64,000 nucleotides of DNA from an uncultured Bacteroidales bacterium (GTDB taxonomy: Bacteria; Bacteroidota; Bacteroidia; Bacteroidales; UBA932): positions 1-64,000 of the forward strand of contig CALVAC010000011.1 of NCBI GenBank assembly GCA_944325435.1, written 5' to 3'. The position numbers were made by a program, and so were the translations under genes. Shown one piece after another: positions 1 through 9,900 of the stretch. The notes beneath the pieces were generated by a model. It was given only the letters and a program-made list of their open reading frames with translations. It did no database searches and was not told the DNA's origin. Numbering within the stretch: position 1 is the first letter of the stretch; each line of letters opens with the position of its first letter.

Positions 1-15
1 AGAAACGGCCCTTTC

Positions 16-35
16 ACTGGAGTATTGGCTCCAGT
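16..35. repeat. Short inverted repeat
   Basis: A 7-bp perfect stem (ACTGGAG / CTCCAGT) encloses a 6-base loop. It lies just beyond the terminator of the minus-strand sugar-degradation operon. No coding sequence is apparent in positions 1-281, and no run of T follows the stem on either strand, so its role is unknown. Confidence 0.35.
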
Positions 36-48
36 TGGGTCCAAAAAT

Positions 49-74
49 GAAAAAAGGGGCTCCGAAACGGAGCC
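49..74 (-). terminator. Rho-independent terminator of the minus-strand PUL operon
   Basis: Read on the minus strand, a perfect 7-bp G+C-rich stem (GGCTCCG / CGGAGCC, 3-base loop) is followed by CC and a run of six T. It lies about 210 bases past the stop of the SGNH esterase gene. The rest of positions 1-281 holds a second inverted repeat around 178-201 (GCGCCA / TGGCGC) and no gene. Confidence 0.65.
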
Positions 75-281
75 GAAGATATAAAAAGATGAGTTCGATC
101 GGAAAAATTACCGGGACAGTCTGCCGATTGACTCATAATGACGGAATTAAACGACAGTCCCTAAAATAATTATGCGCCACAACTGGCTTGGCAGTCATGG
201 CGCAGGACGAAGGATATATGTATTGTTGAGATTAAGGGATGCGCACGCAGGTTTGGAGGCTATATCGTGGACAACGCGGTT

Positions 282-1181
282 TCAGTGTCTGCTGCCGACA
301 AGACGGCTGATGATATATGAAGCGTGGAGACTCTGTCCGGCAGCATTTGGATGAAGTCCGTCTAAAAGCACCTTCTCCACATTGGAGGCATCTATGCCAC
401 AGTTGTGGTAACAGTCGACAAATTCCACTCCATATATCCTGCATAATTTTCTCATAGTCTTCATTTTCAACAGGTTGTCGCTATTCTTGTCCCTGTACTT
501 GTCAAGTCCCGTATTGGCCTGTATAGGGGAGAGGACGATTATCCTTGCTTCAGGGAATTTTGCGACAAGAGACTGCAGACACCACGCCATACCGCCCGTG
601 AGGCCGAAAGCATCATCTGCGGACAGGTTCTCATTATGATGCCGTCCGGAGTTGCGCTTCCTCTGGATAACCTCTTTCAGTGCCGGTTCGCGTTCCTCTG
701 CCAGCCGGTCATTGGTGCCATACGATAAGATGATGATATCCGGGATGAAATCCGGTTTCTCCGCAAGGAATTTCTGTATATGGACTACTGCGCAGTTGTT
801 GTTTCTGGCCTGTGCTGAAGGATGGCTGCTGTTGCCTATTCCGGCGAAATCCGGGTCTCCGTAGTTTTGCGCGATGCCTTCCGGCCTGACGCGTCTGCCC
901 CACACAGAACTTCCGACGGAGCCGTTATAGAATCCGCTGAATCCAAGTGAATCCCTGACCCTGAATGCCCAGCTGTTCCTGGCGGCAGTAATGCTGTTGC
1001 CGAAAACCGCCAGTTTCTTGCCGCTGAAGGCTTTTGTACCGGAAGATGTCTTCGCGTCGGCAAATGCTGCCTGATTGGCGACCGTTTCCGCAGGCAGATT
1101 ATCCGCTGCCTTTACCTCCAGACTGCATATTTCTGCAGTTACCGCCAGCAGAAATGCCGCAATAAATATTTTCCTACACAT
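282..1181 (-). CDS. Secreted SGNH/GDSL-family esterase
   Basis: A 299-residue secreted hydrolase, likely removing acyl groups (for example acetyl esters) from a glycan. The start at 1181 begins directly with a signal peptide (MCRKIFIAAFLLAV), whereas the longer reading frame adds 40 unlikely residues. SGNH motifs are visible: block I FGNSIT with Ser about 63, block III YGTND with Asn about 157, and block V DGLHPN with Asp about 274 and His about 277. Block I has Asn where classical GDS has Asp. It is the last gene of the minus-strand operon, 65 bp after the flavoprotein-GH130 fusion. It is clearly paralogous to the C-terminal half of the esterase at 25701-27140, with long shared stretches around VVHIQKFLA and DFIPD. 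The ester cleaved cannot be told from sequence. Confidence 0.8.
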   Translation of the reverse strand: MCRKIFIAAFLLAVTAEICSLEVKAADNLPAETVANQAAFADAKTSSGTKAFSGKKLAVFGNSITAARNSWAFRVRDSLGFSGFYNGSVGSSVWGRRVRPEGIAQNYGDPDFAGIGNSSHPSAQARNNNCAVVHIQKFLAEKPDFIPDIIILSYGTNDRLAEEREPALKEVIQRKRNSGRHHNENLSADDAFGLTGGMAWCLQSLVAKFPEARIIVLSPIQANTGLDKYRDKNSDNLLKMKTMRKLCRIYGVEFVDCYHNCGIDASNVEKVLLDGLHPNAAGQSLHASYIISRLVGSRH

Positions 1182-1246
1182 AATCGTCCAATCTTTACAG
1201 GTACCACGGATAGCCAAAACAGGTTCCGTGGTACGCAAAAACAGAT

Positions 1247-4243
1247 TTATCTGACAGCGACCGAGACACGGGAGTCGGCACAGCCGTAGTACAGGAACCA
1301 CTTCCCTTTATAGTAGACAAGGCCTTCGATGAAGACCGTCCCTGCCGGATACTGGCCGCTTTTCTCGAAAGAGGCTTCAGGAACGAAGAAAGGCTCATCG
1401 AGGCGGCCAATCAGTTTTGTAGGGTCATCCTTGTCGAAAAGGAGCTGTCCGGCACAATAAGAATTGGCCGTATATCTCCTGTCCCTGTTTTTCCCGCCGC
1501 TGTTCTTGCCGTTGTAGAGCAGCAAAATACCATTGTCCGTAATCACTGCCGGAGGGCCGCATTCGGTAAGATCGCTGTCGAAATATCCTTTGCGCGGGCG
1601 GACAATCTTCAGAAGTTCTCCTTTTTCATCAAGCATAGGGGTCCAGTCTACAAGGTTCTCGGATGTCGCGACATTAACGAACCTCTCTCCCCAGTACATC
1701 CAGTATTTCCCGTCACGTTCTGCTATCACCTGCTGCCCGTCCTTGACCTCGGTAATGATGGATGCCGACTTGCAGAACATGTCGTAGAACCTGCCTCCAT
1801 AAGCTTCCTCAAAGGCCGGGCCGTGCTTTTCCCAATGTTTCAGGTCGCGGGATGTGGCAACTGCAAGACGGGCTGTCTTCCTGTTCCACTGGGTATAGAA
1901 CATGACATACAGACCATCCTCCGTGACGGCTATGCGCGGGTCTTCGCAACCGCCGGGCCATTCATGCTTCTTCTGCCCATCGTTGTCAGGATAGAAGACA
2001 GGTTTCTTTGACCTCTTGAAATGGATACCGTCTTTCGATGATGCATATCCGAGGCGGGAAGTGCGTTTGCCTATGCCTTCCCCATAGTTGTCCTCGGCCC
2101 GGTAAAGCACTACGACGCGGCCTTTATGCACTGCCGCTCCGGGATTGAATGTATCGTTCCCCTCCCAAGGCACCATAATGTTCTGTACAGGGCAGCGGAA
2201 TCTGGTGGTGCTGTCCGGCGAGATTATAGGATTGGCTCCTTCCGGACGCAGGAACCCTGTCCAGGCCCAGTCAGGGAAAGAGTCATTGATGTCATTGTCT
2301 TCCAGAGCGCGGAGCCACTGGCGGCGAGTACCACCATCGGCAACAATCTTCTTTCCAGACAACTTGCTCCACAGGGAAGCTGTCTCTTTGTCGAGCGGCT
2401 TGTCGAGTGCGGCGTTCCAGTCAGGGAAATACCCTTTCAGACCAAGAAGCTGCACCTGTCCGAAATCAGGGTCTTCCGAAGTCAGGTCCCTGAAATATAT
2501 CAGGGTGGCTCCATTGCTGACAAGTTTCTTCTGGAGTTCGGATACAGGGATGCTCCGTACATCAGCAGATTCATCTATTGCAAGGGATGCCGCCACACCG
2601 GCCGCTTCTCCGAGAGCCATCCAGCAAGGCTCCATTCTCATAGTGGAGAATCCTACGTGGCTGCCGGATACCGGTACGGGAAACAGGAGGTTGTCCACCT
2701 TTTTCGGGACCATGACACCGTACGGAACTGTGTAGACTGCGGTAGGATAACTGAAGAATCCATCCAGATGGACCCTGTCCTTTTCACGCTTGCGTACTGC
2801 ATGTGAGTCGAGTGCGTAATGGCTTGCTGTCACTGATGCAGAGTTGACAGGCGGTCTGGAACCTTCCGAAACAGGAATCACATCATTGGCGGTGAAGAAA
2901 TATGTGCCTTCGAGACGGCGGCCTTCCCTGACATAGACCTGACGCGGGAAATTGCCGTTGTCCGTGTACTCGTCTGCCGCAAGTCCATACTGGAGGCAGG
3001 CTTCACGGAACTGTGGAGGCAGGGCCTCATCATGCTGGGCAAACCAGAACAGGCCCAATGTGTAGTCCTTCAGTCTTTGTGCGAATCTGTCCCTCCATTC
3101 CCAGTCTGCAGTCGGCCACGGCCAGTTCTCTTCAGGAAGGTCTGTCGAGATAAGTGCCAGATGCTGGTTGTTGGCATCTGTCTTTGCGTTCGGGAGGTTG
3201 ACCATATTTGTCACTTTCCACATTCCCCACGGGTCTCCAGGAATCGAGGTACGCCCTCCGGCAAGAATCCTCTGGCGGTTCGCCTCCATCTGCTCCCGGG
3301 TCACACCCTTGAAGCGGACATCTGTATTTCTGCCGGTATATACATCGTCAATGAGAGACACATATTCTTCCCTGTTATAGTTCTCCGGCTTGGGGATAGG
3401 GACATAATTGTCCTTGTCCGTGGTCAGGCACACGCGGTAGTTGTATGACTGGATGGCATCGTCCCCTTCGTAGGTCGTGCCCGCCTCATCCGGACCGTGT
3501 TTCCACCAGCGGTAGACCTTACCGGCGCAAGGTTCGGAGAATTCCGAAGCCGATTCCCTCCCGAGACGGAACGGCACACCTGCTGCAGCACCGAGATCTC
3601 CCTCGTATGTCGCATCAATGAACATCTTTCCATAATAGACTTCAGCATCTCCGCTCTCACGGTCAAGTATCTTTATCGCCGTTATTTTTCCCCCATCCAT
3701 CTGCAGATTGTCTGCCGATGAGTCGAACTGGCGCATCGTCTTCACCACTATCTTTCCCGGACCGGCCTCTGATATCATCTTCCAGAAATTCTGCTCCGCC
3801 ACACTTGGCTCGAAATGGTAGCCGTCGCTGCATTTCCTGACCTGTTCGGAATCAGGGCCGTATTTTTCGACATAATACTGTCTGTTGAGTTCAATGAACC
3901 TGGCAAAGAGCCCTGTAGTCGCCCCGCGTGTCCCGATATCGGTCGCCCCGAGTCCGTTCGAAGGAAGTCCTCCGATGTGGCCGGACCGCTCAAGTATGAT
4001 GCAGTCCTTGCCCTCACGCGCAGCCGCAATGGCAGTCATTATTCCGCCCGGAGTGCCGCCGATGATGACGACATCATAACCCAGCCGTTCCGCTGTGCCT
4101 GTAAGGGAGTCCTGTCCGGAAGCCAGTTCCTGTGCCGGAGATGACTGGCCGGTATGTCTGGCTGAAACGGACTGCAGACCGGCAAGGCAAGTGGATGCGC
4201 AAAGGGCTGCGGCAGATATGATGGATAGAATGTGTCTGTTCAT
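1247..4243 (-). CDS. FAD-dependent oxidoreductase fused to a GH130-like glycosidase/phosphorylase domain
   Basis: A 998-residue exported two-domain protein. The start at 4243 precedes a signal peptide (ending near SVSA); an upstream ATG would add 11 residues. Residues about 55-560 form an FAD_oxidored-type flavoprotein with dinucleotide-binding GGTPGG at 62-67 and an acidic LER after the second strand. This family is often mislabelled xanthan lyase in databases. Residues about 670-998 match the GH130 five-bladed propeller: NPGAAV, VLLYRAED-like VVLYRAED, SRLGYA, SKDGIHF and CEDPRI, where the Asp about 768 is at the position of the family's catalytic acid. GH130 members phosphorolyse or hydrolyse beta-mannosides. 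The gene starts 13 bp after the GH2 stop, in the regulator-led operon. The fusion implies that oxidation and cleavage act on one substrate; that is inference. Confidence 0.8.
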   Translation of the reverse strand: MNRHILSIISAAALCASTCLAGLQSVSARHTGQSSPAQELASGQDSLTGTAERLGYDVVIIGGTPGGIMTAIAAAREGKDCIILERSGHIGGLPSNGLGATDIGTRGATTGLFARFIELNRQYYVEKYGPDSEQVRKCSDGYHFEPSVAEQNFWKMISEAGPGKIVVKTMRQFDSSADNLQMDGGKITAIKILDRESGDAEVYYGKMFIDATYEGDLGAAAGVPFRLGRESASEFSEPCAGKVYRWWKHGPDEAGTTYEGDDAIQSYNYRVCLTTDKDNYVPIPKPENYNREEYVSLIDDVYTGRNTDVRFKGVTREQMEANRQRILAGGRTSIPGDPWGMWKVTNMVNLPNAKTDANNQHLALISTDLPEENWPWPTADWEWRDRFAQRLKDYTLGLFWFAQHDEALPPQFREACLQYGLAADEYTDNGNFPRQVYVREGRRLEGTYFFTANDVIPVSEGSRPPVNSASVTASHYALDSHAVRKREKDRVHLDGFFSYPTAVYTVPYGVMVPKKVDNLLFPVPVSGSHVGFSTMRMEPCWMALGEAAGVAASLAIDESADVRSIPVSELQKKLVSNGATLIYFRDLTSEDPDFGQVQLLGLKGYFPDWNAALDKPLDKETASLWSKLSGKKIVADGGTRRQWLRALEDNDINDSFPDWAWTGFLRPEGANPIISPDSTTRFRCPVQNIMVPWEGNDTFNPGAAVHKGRVVVLYRAEDNYGEGIGKRTSRLGYASSKDGIHFKRSKKPVFYPDNDGQKKHEWPGGCEDPRIAVTEDGLYVMFYTQWNRKTARLAVATSRDLKHWEKHGPAFEEAYGGRFYDMFCKSASIITEVKDGQQVIAERDGKYWMYWGERFVNVATSENLVDWTPMLDEKGELLKIVRPRKGYFDSDLTECGPPAVITDNGILLLYNGKNSGGKNRDRRYTANSYCAGQLLFDKDDPTKLIGRLDEPFFVPEASFEKSGQYPAGTVFIEGLVYYKGKWFLYYGCADSRVSVAVR

Positions 4244-4256
4244 TTCACAATGTGTT

Positions 4257-6992
4257 TTATTGTTGTATATGGACATCCATTTCCTGACGGACGGTATTGA
4301 ATCCCTTGACCACCAGGGTGTATTCTCCTGCAGGAAGATCTCTCTTCGCAGTCTCGATGGTTATCGTCCTTGACTCTCCGGGCATCATGCTGAAGAAGTT
4401 GTCTGTGTAGTAGGATGGACGCACCGGTTTGCCGTCGGAGTCGAGCCACTGTATCTGCGTGAAGAAAGAGATGGCCTTTCGGCTGTTCTTCAGGGTCAGG
4501 TCTATGTAGTTGGACCTGTCATCTGTACGGACATTCATCTTTGATATGGACACCCTTGTCTCATCGAGGTCTGAGATTGTCTCGAAGCCGGAAGTGGTAG
4601 GGCCTGTGAGGGTCTTCTTGCCTTCATACACATCGTCTGACCTCCAGTAGAAATTGCTTCCGACCTGCTGTCCTTCCTCATCGAGAAGACGGAGCTTGAT
4701 AAAATGCACCGGAGATATGTTTTCCGGGAAGTCTATGACAAACACATCGTTTGCCACTCCATCTTCCGGAAGGTCTACCACAGCGGCCTTGCTCCATACC
4801 TTCTTCGAGTCGATGTCCCATACTTCGGCAATGACCTTGTACCCTTTGAAACTCTTATAGTAGTCATTCACCACGGAGACCGTGTTCTTGAGATAATCGA
4901 ACTGGGGATGGAGAGGTTCGCAGGCGTTGGCCGCAGCATAGAGGGCTGCAGTAGGCTCCAGAGACCAGTCCCACATACGGCCGCATACCTGGCGGACGGC
5001 CGAGTTGTGGTACCAGTAGAGGAACCCTGATGTCCAGCGGTCTCCATAACCGAACTTGTTGTAGTTCCATACCTCCCAGATGCTCTTGTAGTTCATCGCC
5101 CCTACGAACTGACCTTTCATCGCGAACTCATCGATGCTGTCTGACTTCCCGTACATGTTCACAAGATCCACATACAGGGTGGACATCTGGTGGAACCCGT
5201 TGCCATCGCTGTAGTCCCATACCTCCTTGTTGACAGGCCAGAGATCTTCCTCCGGCATCATTTCCCGGAGACATTCCACTGTAGGAAGGCAAGGAGCCCC
5301 GTATTCCGGGTTGAACCCGTCCACGCGGCTGCCCCTGTCGGATGCCGTGTTCTCGTAATGGCGCATAGGGTTGACTGTCTTGTACGGGCTGCCATCATGG
5401 ACTCCGGCGCATTCTGACTGCATCTGATAGCCTCTTGTCCCGTCCAGTTCCATTATCAGGTCGTGTATGCCCGGCATTTCGGTAGATTCGTTGGAGCATA
5501 CATAATAAGCGAGTGAAGGATGGTTGCGGATACGCTTGACGGTCGATTCCACATTCTGGAGATAAAGCCCTCTGTCGACAGGATGCTTGGTGTCCCCTGT
5601 CATCCAGAATTCGGTCCACACCATTATGCCGAGGGAGTCGCACAGGTCATAGAACCTGTCGGATTCGGTGATACCGCCTCCCCACTGGCGGATCAGGTTG
5701 ACACCAGACTGTGCTGTGTACCTCAGTTCCGCGTATGTGCGTTCATCGGAAGTGCGGAGCATGTTCTCAGGTATCCAGTTGGTACCTTTGATGAAGACAG
5801 GCTTGCCGTTGACATAGAAACGGCGGGACTTGTCCGGGGTATCCGTGTCTGATGTTATCTCCCTGATACCGAAACGGACAGAGATGGAATCCTGTACAAC
5901 CCCGTTCTGCTCTGCCTTGATGACAGCGGTGTACATTTCAGGCTTTCCCTTGTTGACAGGCCACCACAGGTGAGGGTTGTCAATCACAAGCTGAGGAAAA
6001 TCTGCAGGGGAGAACTCCACGGTCTCGGTCAGCCCGCGGAGAACGGTCACATCCCTTGAGAATGTTATCCCTTCACCGAGAATCTCACCGGTGACCTTCA
6101 CTTTCTGTGTGCCGAAGCCCGGGTTGCGGACCTCCACACTGACTGTCTGGGCGGCACTGTCATAGTTGTCATTCAGTTCACTCTTGATAAACGGATGGTT
6201 GAGCATCACCTTGCCGCTCCTGAAGAAACGAATGTCTCTCCATATACCGGTGTTACGGTCTCTGATGCCGTCCAGGAACGTGAAATCCCAGCCGACAGTC
6301 ATCAGCATGGACACATTCTTGCCTATCTCCCCGTTGCCTCCGTTGCGGAACTCGCCTGCGGCACCCCAAGACTTGGAAGTACCCTTGCGAGGGCCGCCAG
6401 GCTCATCTATAGGATAGACCTTCACTGCCAGGACATTCTTCCCATCCCTGATGACATAGTCTGTCACATCCACAAACTGCTGGTTGAACATTCCGGACAC
6501 GAAGCAGACCATCTTGCCGTTGAGCCAGAACTCTGCCCTGTAGTTGACTCCATCTACCTGCATCCAGATGCGCTCATCCTTCCCTACGGGCACGGCATCG
6601 AACTCTGTTCTGAACCAGTATGTGTAGAAATCCCTGCCCACAACACTGATGTCAGGAATAAGCCCGGAAGTAAGCTTGTTGTTCAGCCCGAAATATGGCT
6701 CCGGATAGACTCCGTTATAGACCAGAGAGTTAAGCACTGTTCCGGGAACGACGGCCGGCATCCAGCCTTCATCCTCATAGCCGGATTTTGACAGGTCTTC
6801 CGCCCTGGCGGAGACCTCGGAGGCTTTCTTCATCTCCCAGATGCTGTCGCCTCCGTGGACATCGGAGGACTGGAGGGAAAAGAGATAATCGCGTCCATCT
6901 GCCGACGGCACAGACACGGAAGCCTGCGCTCCGGATGAAAAGAGGGCAGACAGGGCTGCCGTAACCATAAAGGTCTTCAAGAAATTTTTCAT
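4257..6992 (-). CDS. Glycoside hydrolase family 2 enzyme (beta-mannosidase / exo-beta-glucosaminidase-like)
   Basis: A 911-residue secreted GH2 exo-glycosidase. The start at 6992 gives a clean signal peptide (MKNFLKTFMVTAALSALFSSGAQA). The order is an N-terminal sugar-binding fold, an immunoglobulin-like domain, a TIM barrel from about residue 385, and C-terminal beta domains. The acid/base Glu lies in CSNESTE (about 502). The likely nucleophile is the Glu of FNPEYGAP (about 563), whose surroundings (LREMMPEEDLWP, then GFLYWYHNSAV) resemble the exo-glucosaminidase branch more than LacZ. The start codon overlaps the regulator's stop (ATGA), so the two are probably translationally coupled. The sugar removed is uncertain: mannosyl, glucosaminyl or another beta-linked residue. 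Confidence 0.85.
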   Translation of the reverse strand: MKNFLKTFMVTAALSALFSSGAQASVSVPSADGRDYLFSLQSSDVHGGDSIWEMKKASEVSARAEDLSKSGYEDEGWMPAVVPGTVLNSLVYNGVYPEPYFGLNNKLTSGLIPDISVVGRDFYTYWFRTEFDAVPVGKDERIWMQVDGVNYRAEFWLNGKMVCFVSGMFNQQFVDVTDYVIRDGKNVLAVKVYPIDEPGGPRKGTSKSWGAAGEFRNGGNGEIGKNVSMLMTVGWDFTFLDGIRDRNTGIWRDIRFFRSGKVMLNHPFIKSELNDNYDSAAQTVSVEVRNPGFGTQKVKVTGEILGEGITFSRDVTVLRGLTETVEFSPADFPQLVIDNPHLWWPVNKGKPEMYTAVIKAEQNGVVQDSISVRFGIREITSDTDTPDKSRRFYVNGKPVFIKGTNWIPENMLRTSDERTYAELRYTAQSGVNLIRQWGGGITESDRFYDLCDSLGIMVWTEFWMTGDTKHPVDRGLYLQNVESTVKRIRNHPSLAYYVCSNESTEMPGIHDLIMELDGTRGYQMQSECAGVHDGSPYKTVNPMRHYENTASDRGSRVDGFNPEYGAPCLPTVECLREMMPEEDLWPVNKEVWDYSDGNGFHQMSTLYVDLVNMYGKSDSIDEFAMKGQFVGAMNYKSIWEVWNYNKFGYGDRWTSGFLYWYHNSAVRQVCGRMWDWSLEPTAALYAAANACEPLHPQFDYLKNTVSVVNDYYKSFKGYKVIAEVWDIDSKKVWSKAAVVDLPEDGVANDVFVIDFPENISPVHFIKLRLLDEEGQQVGSNFYWRSDDVYEGKKTLTGPTTSGFETISDLDETRVSISKMNVRTDDRSNYIDLTLKNSRKAISFFTQIQWLDSDGKPVRPSYYTDNFFSMMPGESRTITIETAKRDLPAGEYTLVVKGFNTVRQEMDVHIQQ

Positions 6993-9900
6993 TGTGTATC
7001 TGAATTTTTGATATTTTCTTCCTGTCCGTTGTGAAGGTTCTTGACGAAATCTTTCGGCAGCACACCGAACTGTTTGTAGAAACATTTAGAAAAATATGTA
7101 GGTGAATTGAAACCTACCATATAGCAGACTTCACTTATCTGGTATTTGTTTTCAGCAAGTATTCTTGCCGCATGCTTGAGCCTTTCGACACGCAGATAGT
7201 CCATTGCTCCCATATGGAGGACACCGCTTATCTTCCTGTGCAGGTTTGCCCTGCTCATATTCATCTGGTTGGCAATGTCATCCAGTTTCAGTTCCGAATT
7301 GTTAAGATTTTCCTGTATCACCGACTGCAGATTCCTCATAAACTCCGTATCCCCGTCAGTCATATTGTCGGTGTTCATCGTGGTGAGCGGATTCCTGAGG
7401 AATGCCTCCCTCAGGGCCTGGCGGCTCTTGATCTGGTTGGTTATGACGGCCATAAGGTATGTCTTCGAGAAAGGTTTCTCTATGTACATATCGGCTCCTG
7501 TGTTCATCCCGGTTATCTTGGACTCCAGACTTGTCTTGGCTGTCAGCAGGATAAACGGTATATGGCTGTATCTCGTATCGGTCTTTACGCGTCTGCACAG
7601 CTCGATTCCGTCCATCTGCGGCATCATAATGTCGCTCACTATGAGGGTCACATTGTTCCTGTCAAGGACATCGAGGGCCTCCACACCGTTATATGCCGTA
7701 AGTACAGACCATTTCTCCGCAAGCTGGTCCCTGATGAATCCGCACAGTTCCATATCATCCTCCACGACAAGGATAACCTCTCCGTAGCTGGCCTCCGACA
7801 TCTCATCATCCATATCCTCCTGCTCATCAGGAATCCTGGCCGCATCCTTGTCATTCCGTGGCATGTCATCCTGCGAATGGCACAGCGGCAGCTCGAGGAC
7901 AAACTCGTTTTCCGTCATATCCGGGCCCATTTTCAACGTACCGTGCTGCAGCTCAGCCAGCGAGCGGGCAAGATACAGCCCGATGCCTGTGCCTGTCTTG
8001 TCGCTTGTTGTCGTCCCCCTGAAGAACGGGGCGAAAATCGCCTCTCTCTTTTCCGGAGGGATCAGCTCTCCATCGTTGCTGACCGAAAGGCATACATTGT
8101 CACCGGAACGCGAAAGCACGACCTTTATCTTCCTGTCGGAATATTTCATCGCATTCGAGAGCAAATTGCTGACTATCTTTGTCAAAGCCTCTGTATCCAC
8201 CATAGCATACAGGGACTTGTCCCGAATCTCGACAGTGCAGTCTTTCTGCTGTTGCTCGATCGATACGCTGAACCTCGAGCATACATCCTCAAGTATCGAG
8301 GCCACATTCTGTCTGGTCAGATCAAGCGAGAGATTCTCCTTCTCTATCTTCTGGAAATCGAGCAGCTGGTTGACCAGCACCAGAAGACGGTCGGTGTTCC
8401 TGCTCATTATGTTGAGGTCTTTGGCAATCCTCGGATCGAGCTTGCCTTTGGCGAGGATGTTGTCCAGAGGACCCTTTATCAGGGTCAGAGGAGTCCTTAT
8501 CTCGTGGGTGATGTTCGTGAAGAAGGCAATCTTGGAGTCATAGACCTCCTTTTCCTTCTTCCGTTCGTATGACATTATGTATTTTTTCCGTTTCAGGACA
8601 GATCTCCGGTGGTAGAAGTTGACGCTGACCATTACAATGGAAACGAAGGCAAGCAGATATGCGATGCTTGCCAGGGTGGACCTGTACCACGGTGGAAGTA
8701 TCTTGATGTTCAAGGTCTTGACGGTAGACTCGCTATAGCCGGATCTGGCCATGAAAGTATAGTTCCCGGGCGCGACATTGGAATATGTGACAGGACTCCC
8801 GTTGTATGTCCTCCATTTGCTGTCTACCCCGTCCAGCATGAACAGGATATGCGGGTCGGTCTTGTAGTCGAGGACAGCCATCTCTATGGAGAATCCGTTC
8901 CTGATATAGCTTAGCTCCAGGGAATCGGTGAAAGAGATGTCTTTCTTCAGCGGAGAATCTTTGCCGCCTACCGAAATCTCTTCGTTCAGCAGGGAGAATC
9001 CGGTCAGGAATACCGGAGGGTCGGTCATACCGGTCTCTCCTGTCAGCAGCTCAGGACTGAAAGAGACAAGACCCTCTATGCTGCCGAAAAACAGATGCCC
9101 TTCGCTGTCCTTGAATCCGGAGCTGTAATTGAACTGGTCGCAGAGAAGCCCATCGCTGGATGAATATACTCTGAGCACTTTGCCTTTGAGCGGATTGAAA
9201 CGCACAAGTCCCTTGCTGGTGGAAATCCAGAATATTCCTGCATCATCTTCCACGATCTGGTAGACCACATCGCTCGGCATCCCGTTTTCAGAAGTATAGG
9301 TATGGAAACTGCCGCTCTTCTTGTCATATCTGCTGAACCCTCCTCCATCGGTAGTTATCCACATCCCGCCTGAACTGTCCTCGAATATGCTCAGGACATT
9401 GTTGACAGGAATGGAAGAGCTGTCTGACTGGACATGGAGAAACTGCTTCCAGCCCCTTTCAGCCGCATCCATGACATAAAGTCCGTTGGAGAGGGTCCCG
9501 ACCCACAGGTTCCCATCCGAGTCGCACAGGATGTCGTTGACCATCTTGCCGCCGTTTATCTGCGGGACAAACCCGAAGTCATCCGTATCCCTGTTGTAGA
9601 ACTGCAGTCCATGCATCGTCCCGATATATATGCGGCCATCCGCAGCCCTTTCAAGGGCAAAGACATTATTGCTGAACAGTCTCGGTCCGGGAGACTTGAC
9701 AAATCCGTATTTGCGAATATCACCAGTCTTTGTGTCTATTACCCTGATCCCTCCGGAAAAGACACTGACCCACAGGTCATCCCCATCGAGCAACAATGAC
9801 TGTATATTGCTGAAATCCCTGCTTGGCCCGAAGAATGAAAAACTTGCAGTCCCTGGGTCGAAATGATACAGCCCGGCATCCTCTGTCCCTACCCAGATGC

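Noticed and set aside
172..354. 60-codon plus-strand frame at the left edge
   Set aside because: It overlaps the end of the SGNH esterase gene, has no family resemblance, and is crossed by an inverted repeat.
7172..8572. 466-codon plus-strand frame opposite the HTCS kinase region
   Set aside because: Antisense to conserved kinase and receiver motifs; no promoter or family match.
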